From: Ampullaceana balthica
Lineage: Eukaryota; Mollusca; Gastropoda; Lymnaeidae
Direction of reading: 5' to 3'
NCBI GenBank assembly: GCA_944989445.1
Contig: CALYLW010000345.1
Location: 858,689 to 922,688, forward strand
Length of the DNA: 64,000 nt
Position 1 is the stretch's first letter; each line of letters opens with the position of its first letter. The translations under genes and the position numbers were made by a program. Of the stretch, positions 13,101-25,274 are shown in pieces. The notes below the pieces were generated by a model that did no database searches, had not been told where the DNA came from, and saw only the letters and a list, made by a program, of their open reading frames with translations.

Positions 13101-14612
13101 CGTAAATAGCAAAGTCCATTCTACATCATCTTGCACACGAATCACAATATGTTATCACTCAGTCCACAATCACACCTGACTCAAATCAGCATTATGTTAA
13201 GTTAGGGGCAACACATCAATGACACAGACTCAGGTTTTATTTGTGAATTTTCATTTTCAGTACTTCACGGTGAATGGGAAGGGATTAGTTTACTCCATTT
13301 GCCCATCAACAAAATCCTATTCAAAATGTATGAGCTGTTATTATCTGACTAGAGGGCATGAACATAAGAGTGTTTTAATTTCATGAAATATGTTAACACT
13401 CATTCTAAGAACTCTAAATGGTCTGCTGAAACACACAAGCAGTCACCGAAACCCACAGTCGAGCAGGAAGATTGTCTCAGGATCTTAAGTTTTTTAAATC
13501 TAGTTTAGGATCAGTTCAAGATTGATTGATTGATTTTCCCTCTGTTTCTAGAAGGCTCATGGGTCAGATATTTGTGATATCCAGCTCCAGTCTGTTTGAT
13601 GAAGCTTGATAAGATCTTGAATTTTGATTTCCTTGTTGATAGATATTTGTAAAGTTTCTCTCCAATCAACCTGTTTTTCTCTTGCCCTCAGTTCTAGAGC
13701 TATTGTTAAAATCATCATTACAACAAGCTGGTGTTTGAAGGAAGATATCAACATTTCTGGCAACACCAGAAAGAGCAAAAAGCCTCATTTTAAAAGTCAA
13801 GATTGAGCAAATTAGTCTAGCATATTTATTTTATTTGAATCAAGCCATCACATTCAATGGGGATACATAATAGTGCAAGAGGACGTAAACATTTATTTTG
13901 AGTGGATAGCATCTAAAGTCTTAACTGTGTAACACTCAAGCTTGTGGACTGTGAATGAAACTCAATCCCAATCCAACAGTAAAAACATTTCAGAACTGCA
14001 GTTGAAAGTTATTTGCTAACCCATCAATACAATTCATTTCAGAGAAGGGAAATTCAGAATAAAAAATTTTGTGATGGAAACACAAATGAGGTGTGACATT
14101 TAAAGTTCTGGCGACTCCCAAAAGGAGCCAGAATGATTGACATGTCTGTTGTGGAACCCCAACATGGAGTAGATGAAGTAGTACTAATACTAATACACAT
14201 TGTGTAGCTATTAGTGCTCACTCATAAGGAATTTCAAATCCAAATATTCACACTGAGTATTGAAAGTAATACAATGAACACTTTCTGTACAAAGATTAAT
14301 TTGGAAAATGCTCATCTAGAAAAAGAAGCCTGGCGTAACAACTCATTAAACTGTGATACGTATTCATATAAAACCTGAGTCTGTTTCAATTAATCAACAA
14401 GGCATGTTAAATAGAATTTACACAATAAACTTCAAATACCTAATTCAATAGATATATAAAATTTTCTCACTTAACTAATTTAAAATTGCAATACAATACA
14501 CAGCAGCAAAACTAATTTTTTTTCTTCAGATAATACCCACAAATAAAATAATTTAAAAAATTCTCTAATTAGAATAATTCAGAAGAGCTAGAGCAAAGAA
14601 CCAAAAAAATAT
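10166..14612. other. Convergent intergenic region
   Basis: Between cyclin B3 (+) and DNAJC3 (-). AT-rich, with only short incidental reading frames on either strand. No RNA gene, transposon terminus or convincing exon was seen. Part of the right side may be an alternative long DNAJC3 3'UTR. Confidence 0.5.
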
Positions 14613-14618
14613 TTTATT
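14613..14618 (-). terminator. DNAJC3: DNAJC3 poly(A) signal candidate
   Basis: AATAAA on the minus strand, about 80 bases after the DNAJC3 stop codon. It would give a short 3'UTR. Other copies occur further downstream near 13.83 kb. Confidence 0.45.
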
Positions 14619-14699
14619 TTACAAAAAGAATGCTGCTGAGATTTTTGAAGGAAAACCAAAAAAACCTGTACATAATATAGCACCTAAGGTTCTCTATCA

Positions 14700-17600
14700 T
14701 CAATTGAAATTAAATTTAAACGTGAAACCCCCTGAACCAAATGGATTAAAACCTTGATGGAAAAATGGATTGCCTTGTCCATGTTGCTCCTCGGGGTCAA
14801 GAGGGTCTTCACCTTGATCAAATCTTTGTCTCTTCTCTGTAGAAGTGAAAGGAAAAAACATTAAGGATAACTGCCTCCATAAATTCCTTGGTAAAGTGAC
14901 TTACTCAACTGATTTTTCTTTGGGTGCTACTTGCCAGAGAAGAAGTTCATAATAACAAGGAGTACAAATTTATTATTTGTCACAAATAAAAGCCAAATGC
15001 CATCTTTTATATAAGATGTCGCGCTACTAGCTAGAACGTTCTCAAGCCGATAGTTTAACCATAGATAGATAGTACTTACCAGGATCTGTGAGGACTTCTT
15101 TAGCTGCTGCAAGATCTATAAAGACTTTCTGAGCCTTTTCTTTCTCTGGGCCTTCGTGTTTATCTGGGTGCCACTTGACAGCAAGTTTTCTGTAGGCTTT
15201 TAATATTTCTTTCTTTGAAGCAGTTCTGTAATTAAATGTGGAACATAAAGGAAATGAAATTCTGAATGGATATACATCCATTGAGTAATATTGTGATCCG
15301 CTTTAAGAGCAATCACCCGTTTATCAAAAATATACAACGGAGTGAAGAGGACTGCATAGTTAACCAAAATATACTGGTCTCATTTCTAAGCAATGGCTAA
15401 ATCAGTTACCTTTTCACATCTAATATCTTGTAGTAATCTCTTTTCTTGGATTGCTTCTCTAATTTTTGTGCTTTGTTTAATGCCTCTTGAACTCTCCGAG
15501 AATTACCATCAATCTCTTGTGCCTGCTGCAGTTGTTGGATAGCTGAAAGAGATGCCGGCCCATTAACATGAAGCATAGATTTGTTGGTTGGTAGGATATG
15601 AAACAAAGCAGCAGTTATCCAGTTATTGGTGCAGAATACAACACTATAAAGTAATGCCCCAGAAGTGAAAAATAATTTATGAACAGAATGCACCACAGAA
15701 TGCACACTTGTGGTGCTGTCTGTACTTAGTATCACGCAGAGACCACTGTGATCATCTGTCCTGCAGTTGCTTCCCATGAAGCAAAAAAGAACAGCATAAT
15801 CATTATTTATGTTAAAGACAATCCTTTCTGTTAAGCCTGGTATAAGGACAGTGCAATCAACAGGAAATGAGAGGGCAAACACTCTAGCAAAACTCTTCTG
15901 TTTCATTAACCACAATCAAAGCTTCAGAAAAGAAATAGAGCTGAATTGGTGTTTTAATGGGCCCAACATAAATCTTTATCTTTAAACAGGTTCCTAGGGT
16001 CTTTCCCAAAGATGCCACCAATGGCTGGCAAAGTACAACTAAACTCTATCTTACAACAATAAAAACATAACCAAACATAAACTGCCATCTCTGTTTGCTC
16101 CACTTAACCTATTTCACGGGATTTCAACTAGAGCCTTTGACCGAAAATTTCATTAGGAAATATAGCCTGCCATCAGCTCCATATGGGGACAGCACTGAGT
16201 TAGGTCAGAATTTCATGTGAACATCAAGTGACTAACCTGCTTCATAGTCTTCATTGGCAATATGTGCCTCTGCTTTGTCCACCATAGCATCAATGTTATC
16301 TGGGTCAAGTTGAAGGAGTTCACTGCAGGATTTCAATGCCTCATTTACATCACCTGACTAAAAAAGCAGATGAAAATTTCATAAAAATTTTGGGAGCAAA
16401 AAAAAAGAAATCAGAAAATAACATCAATTATTGAAGGAAGGTATTCGATTGCCTCACATAAAAATTAAAAAAAAACGAGTTAATATAAAGGATTTAACAA
16501 AAAAAAACAGAATTATTTTGATATTTCCACAACAACAAACACAAACCTGTGCCTGACAGTGACAGATGAAAGACTTGGCCCTCTGAGTGAATGGAACAAC
16601 TTCAGACTCAGTTTTCAATATATTCCTGGCTTTAGTAATGCACTCATCATACTTCTGATTGTTTTTGAGCTCTTGGGCATCTTGCAGCTGTTTCACAAGC
16701 TTCTTCACTTTCTTGTAGTGCTCAAAGCAATCTTTGTGGTCAGGGTCCAACTTTAGGCACTCACGAATTTGTCTGCAGAGAGAAAAAAAGCAACACCTCA
16801 ATTAGACAGCCTGATCTTCTTTCACTCAATTGAGAGACAGCCTTCTATATACTGCCAAGATATCACTGAGACAGCCTATGTACCGCCAAGATATCACTGA
16901 GACAGCCTCCTATGTACTGCCAAGCTTTTATAGAGAGACAGCCTTCTATCTACTACCCAGCTATCACTGAGACAGCCTCCTATGTACTGCCAAGCTTTTA
17001 TAGAGAGACAGCCTTCTATGTACTACCCAGCTATCACTGAGACAGCAGTCTATGTACTGCCAAGCTCTTATAGAGAGACAGCCTTCCATGTACTGCCAAG
17101 ATATCACTGAGACACCCTTCTATGTGCTACCAAGCTATCACTAAGACAGCCTTCTATGTACTGCCAAACAATTTCTCTTTTATTACTAAATAGTACAACC
17201 CTTATGAAGGAGACTTAATATTTGTCAGGTGTCCTTACGTCAAGCTTTCTTCCTCTTCTCCCATCTTATAATGTAACAAACTCATCCGGAAGTAGGCTCT
17301 GGTATTGTCAGGTGTCAGTTTGGCTGTGGGGCGAATGTCACTGATGGCCTTGAAATATTCTCCCTGAGCAACATAAGCGTCAGCTCTCATCTCACGCAAG
17401 TCTGTGTCCCACGGGCAAAGCTGAAAATTGGAAAGCAAACTGACAAAGTGGATCATTTAAGCACTATAAGACACAGATGTTAAAAAAACAACAAAAAACA
17501 AACAGTATTTAGAGATCAACATTTAAAATGTCAATTCAATGCCTCACACACACACTAAAGCTTTAATGAATAGATTAGCTGTGAACTTGAACTACGAAAA

Positions 17601-20600
17601 TAACACCTCAGTATAAATGAGCCAGAATGAAGGGTATTTAATTATGGCTTCTGTAAACAATGTCAGGTGAGACAGTTAACTGACAAAAAATGTCATGTAA
17701 AATAGGCTTTTAAAAATTAACAGTAAATTAAAAAAAAACAAGAAAAAACAACAACAAAAAAGGACTAATCAGTAAACATTATTTAGATGATAGTATAATA
17801 GTGTTTACCTCAATAGGGTGCTCCAGTAAAACAATGGCATCTTGATAAGACTTCTGCTCAAAATACATCTTGGCACGTGCAATATCTTGTTTAAGAGGTT
17901 CAATCATATTCAACTTTTCTAGAGCATCTTGATTATTGGGTTCTCTATGAACCTGATCAAACATACAACAAAAAAAAAGAAATATTTGAGATTGGTTGCT
18001 ACAGTTACTAAGGGGAGTGGTGGATTAGATCCCCTTGCTGTCAGAGGAATGGCAACAACTTGATTTAAAATAATGGCCATATGATGCAAACTGTTTCCAG
18101 CACAGCTGTTACACCAAGACACAAGGCAACACCTGCCATCTAATCACATGGTGTTAGTTGGGTGTTGGACAATCTGAGAACCACATATATCAATAACAGC
18201 AAGAAGATACATCATGGTACAATGCACCATTAAAGTAAACCTGAGACTATGATGAGTTTAAGACAATGGTATCTAATATACTGAATATGTGAGATGTGTA
18301 CTACTATTTAAACAGCATGACTTATTAGCTTAATCTTCATTAATTATAAAAGCTCATTAAAAAAAAATATATATATATAAATAAATCATTCTAAAAAAAA
18401 ACCAACATAAAATATTTTGAGCAACTTCAATGTAATGAAATATATTTTTTAAAATGTTTAAACTTACAATTTCCCGGAAATCCTCAAATGCCTCATCTAA
18501 TTTGCCCTGCTTCAATAAAACATTTCCTCTCTGCATGCGAGCCTAATGTTTGTAAAAAGAGATATTTATATCAATTAAACAATACATGACAACAGACAGA
18601 GCGCAAATAACGGATGGGGTCCAGTGATTGTTAAATCAAAAGGTTAGTGCCTGAAATCTTTGTGTAGTCATTGTGACTTTGAAAGAAAATAAATCTATGT
18701 GGGCCTTAGATGATGTTTGGTGAAAAAATAATGCATTTTAAGCCCTGGGAATCACCTGGATGAAAAGCAATATGCCCTTGAGGTTCTTTGGCCCGTGTGC
18801 AAAGTTGCACACAGATATATAATCCCAATCAAAATTTTCTGCACAGCGAATCAAAACTGCAGTGCAGCGTTAGTCAGATAACTGTGCAGTTGCCCAGCCT
18901 AAAGGGAACATTGATGCAAAGGTGTATGCACTTTTATGAGGATGCTATAAATAAAAAAGAAGGCATAGTGTGCAATTTGTATTAGTAGTAATTTGATGTC
19001 ATTTGTTATAAGTGGAGAGATGCTCTAGGCTGCTATAAAATATTATGCTACCACATTGGACCCTTTCTTGTACACAAAATGTAATACAAAATAAACACCT
19101 ACAGCAGTGAAGTCTGGTTTAAGCTGAACCACTTTATTGAGGTCGGGCAATGCTGAACGTGATTTTCCTAGAGCCAAGAAAACAGTTGCCCTCTTGAAAT
19201 ACGTAAGATAGTTGTCAGGATCACCCTCTGGAAAAAAAAATATTAAAATATGAAAGATCCAAAATCAAATTCAAAATGTAAATAAGATCCTTTCACAAAC
19301 ATTTCTTTATGCAAAAACTTCTAAATGCCTAGGTTATAGCAATATCTCTCAAATTTCTTACCAACTGCAGCATGGTAATGTGAAAGTGCATCTGCTAACT
19401 GTCCAGCTGCCAAGAGCTTTTTCCCCATCTCTAAATGCTGCTCAACTTCTGGATTTACACCTTCCACCGCTGAAAAAAAATCATTTGGGGAAAAAACATA
19501 AGTTCAAGGACATATACGGCCTAGCAGTTGTGAATCATGTAGCTGATTTCTGCATGAATTTATTAATGTGAGTAATGAATGTTCAAAGTGGAAAACTGTC
19601 ATGTTGTACCATGTGTAGCAGCAACAAAATTTGTGAACCATTTCCACTACAGTCGAACCCACTTACCTCGAGCTCGGTTAGCTCGACCACCCCACTAACT
19701 CGACGTTTTTTATTGGAACCGCCAAATTCTCTCTTTGTCTTAGCATTTTTTCATCGGCTAATTCGATTTTTTTAAGTCGCCGAAACCTAATACCTCGAGC
19801 ACAAAAGAGGGCCAAATTTGCAACTTAACGTTGGTTAGCTCGATCCTCGTCGGTTCGCCTAGCAATGCATTTTTAGTTCAAATTAGTGTTGACATCTCGC
19901 TTTCTTCGAGAATTCCGGCTATTGTGTGATTCTACGAGATTTCAATAAAAATTACCGGATGTTATTATCTTCTTTCACTTTCGATCCATGTGTGAATTAG
20001 ATGTATTCACCCGAGGTGCCCGTAAATCGGCGTTAGCGATCTTTAATCCGTCATTATTTCGCAGTGCATTTTATATTATTATTAAACTTAATTCATTTTC
20101 TGATGCATTTATCATTTTATTTTTTAAGATAAACGAATATCTTTAGAAATGAAATTATAATTAAATAAAAAATTATTATTTTTTTAAAAAGTTTGTTGTT
20201 GCTTTGTTACCAGTAAGATACGTGACTGTGACACTAACACGCGCATGACGATGAAATCAAATCATTTTCTTAATATTCCAGTACATGTATATAATATTAT
20301 TATTATACACGTCATCACTTTTGTAGGTCGAATTCTGATAAGGAATGATTTAAAAAAAAATTCGCTTAGACTTAGTTGCCGGCCGAGGTCTAACACACAG
20401 CCCACAGCATGCTGTGATCAACGGTCAAGGCCGCACTAGTTTTATTTATATTATTACAAGACTGAGGAAATTCGAGAGCGTTCTGATAGTAACAAATATC
20501 CTGCAAGTCAAAAGCATTAAACTTAAAATTACCATATTGATATGTTTATTTTTATTTTTTTTTATTCGCCGATTCGACGGCATTGCAAACGCTAGCGGCT

Positions 20601-23600
20601 GTGACATGCGCCATGGGACTAGGCGAGGCGTAAACTTTGACCTTTTAGCGCATGCGCAGACAATTATAAACTGGTAACTTATTTTTAATTAAATGGAATC
20701 GAAACATGACAGAGACGTAATCAAAGTCCTTTACTTCGGCATAAATATATATATATATAAATTCCAGATTAGTCATAACTTTTCCTGACTTTCAAGGCCG
20801 AGAAATTTTTTTAAAGAATTCCCAACTTTTTCCCGTTTTCCTGAGTGGGAACCATGGTTATATTTAAAGTTTAAACGGTCCTTAAAAACGAACGGTCATT
20901 ACAACCTTAGCCTTAGGAAAGAGTGAAGAAATATTAGGGTTCCGATACGATTCCGATTAATTGTCCCATAACTAATTAACGCTAACTAATTAATCATGTA
21001 CATAAAGAAATTTCAAGCACGTTAATATTTTGCTGCCATATTGGTTTGAGTTTTAACTCGATCATCGGTTATCATTTTCCATACCCCAACGCCGTCGACT
21101 TAACCGGTTTCGACTGTACTTGTATATTTGCTACTTCAACTATTCTTTGAATGATAAAAGGGTTTTAGCACATGGCAAACTCATGAACAAAACTCTGAGA
21201 ATAGCAGTTTGCCATGTTACTAAAAATTAAAATTTTAATGAGCATCAGCATGGCATAGCAATATACACATGATTGAATATTTGCCCATTACGATTAGCAC
21301 AGTTATAAATTTTATTTTAAAAAAAACAACACATTTTAGATTAAAATATTCTTATCAATATGTGAATTGTTAATCTAAATTTGTTCTTAAACATAAGCTT
21401 GCCAATTTTTTCTATGCATATATTTACATCATATTCATATAGTTTTGTCGGCCAAAGCAAAGAGAATGATGCTGACTATGGTTACCTCATTGTTATGCCA
21501 AAATGAGGTACCTTGCCAGAATGTTGTATTCATATCAGAGGCGTCACTAGGGGGTACGGACCGCACCGGGTGACACCATCACAAAGGGTGACACTTATGT
21601 TTAAAACGATGTATGTTCCTGTTATTTGGCAGGGGCAGACTCAGAGGAGGTCTATGTGGTAAGTCGTGAGTGTGTAACACCATGAGCTATCGCACTGGGG
21701 GACACCAACCCTAGTGACGCCTCTGAATCATATGACTATAAATTATGTAGTGGAAATAAGTGTAATTATTTTATAAATCGATTTGATTAAGGTGGTGGTT
21801 TCAGATTTAGGTTAGGTTTAGCAATAGGGTTAGTTGTCTATTTGATTAAAAAAAATATAAAGATACAGTATTCCCTCGAATATCACGGCAGATAGGGACC
21901 GAGACCACCAGTGATATTTGAAAATCCGCGAAGTAGGACAAAATCATTATTTTTACCTTATTTAATTGTTTATAGCCTGTTAAAAACCATCCCTTCAATG
22001 TTTATAACTAACCCTTTACTATATTAATAATAATAAAAAGATTGTAACACTTGTTAGGTTGTACAGTACACTATTACAGTTCAGTACTGTACATAAATAC
22101 ACCTGTAAATGCAACAAGTTAGTTACTGTGGCAATACATGTACAATACATACATACATTATGTAAAAAAAATGATTAAATTAAAATTAATCATTAGCACT
22201 AGAATATATACTTCATGGTAATCCTGCAGATTTTACATGTATATTATTTCACAGCGAAATTTAATTTTTCTCGTGAGAACTTACATTTTTAATTTATTAA
22301 ATGCCTTATTATATGTTGTATTTCAGCCATTGCAGAGCTAATTTGTGAGTCTTTTTAATTTCTAAGGCATTTTTTCGGCTCTATATAATAGATAATCTGG
22401 TCACCATAAGTCCATTTTGTTTATGTACCAAACTGCTTGCCAGATGTTTTTTTTACCTGGCTCGACCCATGCTAAAATAAATTTACTGACTGAAAATGTT
22501 TTTTAAAAAGTATTTTTCATCCATTTTAATGTTCTTGGAAGATAAATAAATATTTTAAAGACAATTTCATGTTTTATTTCGTTACTAGATGTTTGATTCT
22601 TATTTTATTTGTTTGTAAGTGAGAAATTTCCATTTGGCATCTTATTGGGACAATCCGGCAAGTAGATTGATAAATAAACAAAATGGTTGCATCACGATCA
22701 GACTATTTGCTGTTGAGAGCCAAAAAAATGCTGTAGAAGTTAAAAAGACTCACAAATTAGCGCTGTAATAAAATAGCTGAAATACAATTGACAACATATA
22801 ATAATAATATAATAAAGCATGATTTAATAAAGGTAAGCGTTATTCGCATGGTTTTGGCAGTGCGAATAATGTCCAACATTATCCGCACGGTTAACCGCAC
22901 GGTTTTGACCGTGAGAATGATGCCAAACGATATCTAAATTCTTATTACTAACTGCTTATTATTTATGTATCATTGCTTATTGACATATTTTGGTTTGGAG
23001 GGTATAAAAATAATCAAATTGTCATTTTAACCGCCTTTCGAGAGACTGGAATCTATATTTTTTAATCCATTTTAGCAATAATCTGAGTGGACCTGCATAA
23101 ATATAATATTGTAAGTTAATCATTAGTTAATTAATTAATTAGTAACACTACGGATTTAGCTGATATTAAACTATTATTAACTGTTCCAGTGCACTCAAAC
23201 TTTGTATTTTTATTCTATATATTATAAAGTACATTTATTAGCTTTCATTCATAATTGGACGAGGCTCTGTAATTAAAAAGGCTAGTTATTATTCTCCCAA
23301 AACTAGCATTGTACCTATAATCATCATAAATCAATGAAGTTAATTTAATTTAAAGCATGCAAAAGCGAAAGACGATATAATATTAATGGTATAGCATATA
23401 AATTTAAAAGTGAGAGTCTGTAACATTGAGTAATATTTAACACAATAGATAAGACAGGCATGGTTGGGGGAATAAAAAAATGTTTCTGGGAAAGAGCCTG
23501 CTAGTGTTTGCAATTAACCTCACTGTGGTTGTAAAACAAAAAATAACCAACCCCAAAAAAAATATTTGTAAAAAAATATAAGTAAGACCGTACTGGGATT

Positions 23601-24931
23601 CGATCCGCATCCCATTATGCTTCACGGAACTAAGCTATGACTAACCCCTCAGCTGGAGAAGCTGACGATGTAAGTGCGTTATTTTAAAATTATAAGAGTT
23701 ATCATTAATTGGACATAAATCATTTTTTTATGGCAGTGCCACTTTAAAACTTCAGTAATCATGAAATTTTAATTTGTATTAGCATTCATGTAAGGGGGGC
23801 GTTATACGGAGATATCTCCGAATAACGCCAGGCGTTATACGGAGATTTCTCCCAATAACTCCCGGCGTTATACGGAGATTTCTTTTTTTAAAAACAAACA
23901 AAATTTAAGTTCTAATTTAATATATATTAATTATATGTACCTATCATAGCGTAACATTTATTTCAAAAAGATTTATGATTTTAAAATTAATTTTGTAAAA
24001 GCAAAGAGAACGGTGCGCTCGATAAATCGTATTTTTGGTTGCTATATTTGTTTTTTTTTCTATTTTAATTTTAAAAATTAGACAACTAAACCTAACCCAG
24101 ACCCTAAAACTACAACCTTAAAAAAAATAAGACTCAAACGAAAATCTTTTTCTATTTTAATTATAAAAATTGACCACTAAACCTAACCCAGACCCTAAAA
24201 CTGAAACTACAACCTTAAAAAAAAAGACTCAAACGAAACTCGAACCTCCACTTTAGAGTTCAAGAATCTAATGTTCTAACCGTGAGACCACAGAAGCTCA
24301 TGACTCGTATGAATTTTTAAAAATCTTATATCAAATTGACAAGAAGTCACATGACCAGCCAAAAAAATTTGCGTATGACGCTAAGAATCATGGGAAATAT
24401 CTGTCTATAACGCCCAGCGTTAAACGGAGATATCTCCGAATAATCACTTCGTTCATGTAAATTGCACATTTTAGCCTAAATCGAGTGATATTGGCTTTTA
24501 TTTTGTCTACACCGGGCGCGTTTATTTTCTCAATGCGTCCAGCCCCTAGAATACGCATGCGCCGACGACCCGTGCGGATAATACTCGGCATTATCCGCAC
24601 GACCAAAACCGTGCGAATAATCACTTCGTTTAATAAATTAAAAACATAAGCTCTCACGAGAAAATTAAATTTCGCTGTGAAATAATATGTGTAAAATCTG
24701 CAGGATTACCATACTTCATTTTAAACTGAACTGTAACTGTACTGTAATATTCAGCCTATTTGTTTAGTTTATTTTCTTATACCTCTAAGTCAAGTTATTC
24801 TTACCAATCAGTATCAGTATCAGTCTAATCTAATCAATCTTACCATTAAAAGTGTAGATGTCGCAGGTAAGCAAAAGAACCGTGAACGATCTAACGATAC
24901 GTGACCAATATTCTGACGTATCACACTTCAT
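14700..24931 (-). CDS. DNAJC3: DNAJC3 / p58IPK, ER co-chaperone with TPRs and J domain
   Basis: Exons on the minus strand: 24931-24844, 19469-19362, 19227-19103, 18542-18468, 17952-17809, 17420-17239, 16772-16547, 16357-16237, 15542-15410, 15225-15080, 14836-14700. Phases agree throughout and encode 494 residues; the human protein is close to 504. Residues 1-29 are a signal peptide (hydrophobic core [14 protein letters not shown]). TPR repeats follow, with family signatures [31 protein letters not shown] and [25 protein letters not shown] linker enters the J domain, which has the HPD triad at about 420-422. The tail is Gly/Phe-rich and ends FKFNFN. The family binds misfolded ER clients through TPRs, stimulates BiP ATPase through HPD, and is linked to PERK/PKR inhibition. 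UPR control is supported by the ERSE at 25062-25080. Divergent from DZIP1. Confidence 0.95.
16820..17168. repeat. 35-38 bp minisatellite in a DNAJC3 intron
   Basis: Roughly nine diverged copies of a unit like gagacagccttctatgtact followed by gccaagctatcact. It lies inside the intron between DNAJC3 exons 6 and 7 and does not contain either splice site, unlike the DZIP1 arrays. Confidence 0.85.
18364..18380. repeat. TA microsatellite
   Basis: Short (TA)n run inside a DNAJC3 intron. Confidence 0.7.
18780..18915. repeat. Dispersed repeat fragment (family shared with 41.8 kb)
   Basis: Begins with cgtgtgcaaagttgcacaca and ends with taaagggaacattg. Both motifs recur in the same order at 41788-41950. 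Family not recognised. Confidence 0.5.
19650..21116. mobile_element. pogo/Tigger-like DNA transposon remnant
   Basis: CAGTCGAACC at the left end and GGTTTCGACTG at the right are inverted repeats, each abutting TA (19648-19649 and 21117-21118), the Tc1/mariner-pogo target duplication. The left subterminal part repeats ctcgagctcggttagctcga-type motifs that partly mirror the right (cgccgtcgacttaaccgg). No intact transposase frame. Inserted in DNAJC3 intron 1. Confidence 0.72.
21536..21725. mobile_element. hAT MITE (190 bp)
   Basis: Perfect terminal inverted repeats CAGAGGCGTCACTAGGG and CCCTAGTGACGCCTCTG. The flanking 8-mers ATTCATAT and AATCATAT form an 8-bp target duplication with one mismatch. 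Termini and duplication length match the hAT superfamily. Confidence 0.85.
21864..21950. mobile_element. One-ended DNA transposon terminus
   Basis: acagtattccctcgaatatc followed by acgg resembles a pogo-type end, but no matching right end was found nearby. Probably truncated. Confidence 0.3.
23590..23660 (-). repeat. tRNA-like SINE head remnant
   Basis: On the minus strand gcggatcgaatcccag resembles a pol III B box. About 40 bases upstream lies a degraded A-box-like segment (ttagtcatagcttagttccg). A cloverleaf cannot be closed convincingly, so it is best read as a decayed SINE promoter, not a tRNA gene. Confidence 0.35.
24057..24237. repeat. Tandem duplication, about 90 bp x 2
   Basis: Two successive copies beginning tctattttaatt and containing cctaacccagaccctaaaac, the second with a small insertion. 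It adjoins the tRNA-like segment that follows and may be the body of the same SINE. Confidence 0.75.
24232..24302 (-). repeat. tRNA-like SINE head remnant
   Basis: The minus strand reads tgtggtctcacggttagaac, then an anticodon-arm-like stretch, then ggaggttcgagttt: A-box and B-box spacing expected of a tRNA-derived SINE. No intact acceptor stem. Confidence 0.45.
24844..24931 (-). CDS. DNAJC3: DNAJC3 exon 1: start codon and signal peptide
   Basis: ATG at 24931-24929 begins 29 codons plus one base, ending at a consensus donor (AATG|gtaaga). The peptide starts [16 protein letters not shown] and continues with [12 protein letters not shown]. That aligns in layout with the vertebrate DNAJC3 leader: short polar stretch, hydrophobic core, then the acidic residue before the mature VEGVN start. 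The single leftover G joins CG at 19469 to give Ala. It was found by requiring phase match and hydrophobicity; it is separated from exon 2 by 5.4 kb of mostly transposon DNA. Confidence 0.82.
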
Positions 24932-25061
24932 TTTAGGGGTTTATTAGCAGTATGACTTTTAATAGCCGTCAGTCGTGAAGATAGTTTAGTTCATGTTTTG
25001 GTCTCAATCAGAGCCACAAAATTTGGGTACCTCAAATAAACAAGTTTCGTTGCCTTCTACT

Positions 25062-25080
25062 CGTGGTCTGTTGTTATTGG
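25062..25080 (-). promoter_or_regulatory. DNAJC3: ER-stress response element (ERSE), exact consensus
   Basis: The minus strand reads CCAAT AACAACAGA CCACG, an exact match to CCAAT-N9-CCACG, 131 bases upstream of the DNAJC3 start codon and in its orientation. In animals NF-Y binds CCAAT and ATF6 (or XBP1) binds CCACG to induce ER chaperones; vertebrate DNAJC3 is such a target. The motif is seen; function here is inferred. Confidence 0.8.
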
Positions 25081-25264
25081 TCGGAATTTTATTTCCGGGT
25101 CGTACTTTCGGAATCAATGACGTATTTTAAAAATAAAAGATATTTATATATTTTAATACATTAATATACCATAAATTCATAAAATATTTTGATTCATAAT
25201 ATAAAAAATATTAGTTTAATCATTTTTAAAAAATTGCCATTTCGAGATTTTCCTCAAAGCATTT

Positions 25265-25274
25265 AAGATGGCGG
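25265..25274 (+). promoter_or_regulatory. DZIP1: AAGATGGCGG motif at probable DZIP1 start region
   Basis: AAGATGGCGG matches the YY1-type element often found just downstream of transcription starts. The ATG within it opens a four-codon upstream frame ending TGA. Assignment to DZIP1 is by position and orientation only. Confidence 0.4.

Larger units (their letters stand above)
22196..24720. mobile_element. Nested palindromic element complex
   Basis: Outer arms at about 22205-22290 and 24640-24715 are reverse complements: both carry ggtaatcctgcagattttac, attatttcacagcgaaattt and tctcgtgag. Inside, 22290-22365 pairs with 22735-22845 (both include gactcacaaatta on opposite strands). A cgcacggtttt/aaaaccgtgcg pair lies at about 22830-22920 and 24560-24625. 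gcgttatacggagatatctc repeats lie at about 23800-23880 and 24405-24440. No protein frame is recognised. This looks like several foldback-type or MITE insertions inside one another. Confidence 0.65.

Noticed and set aside
15406..15915. 169-residue minus-strand frame as a single exon
   Set aside because: Only 15410-15542 is DNAJC3 coding. The rest is intron read through, as the acceptor at 15543-15544 and the phase show.
23590..23660. Functional tRNA gene
   Set aside because: A B-box-like motif is present but stems do not pair. It lies within repeat DNA, so it was treated as a SINE remnant.
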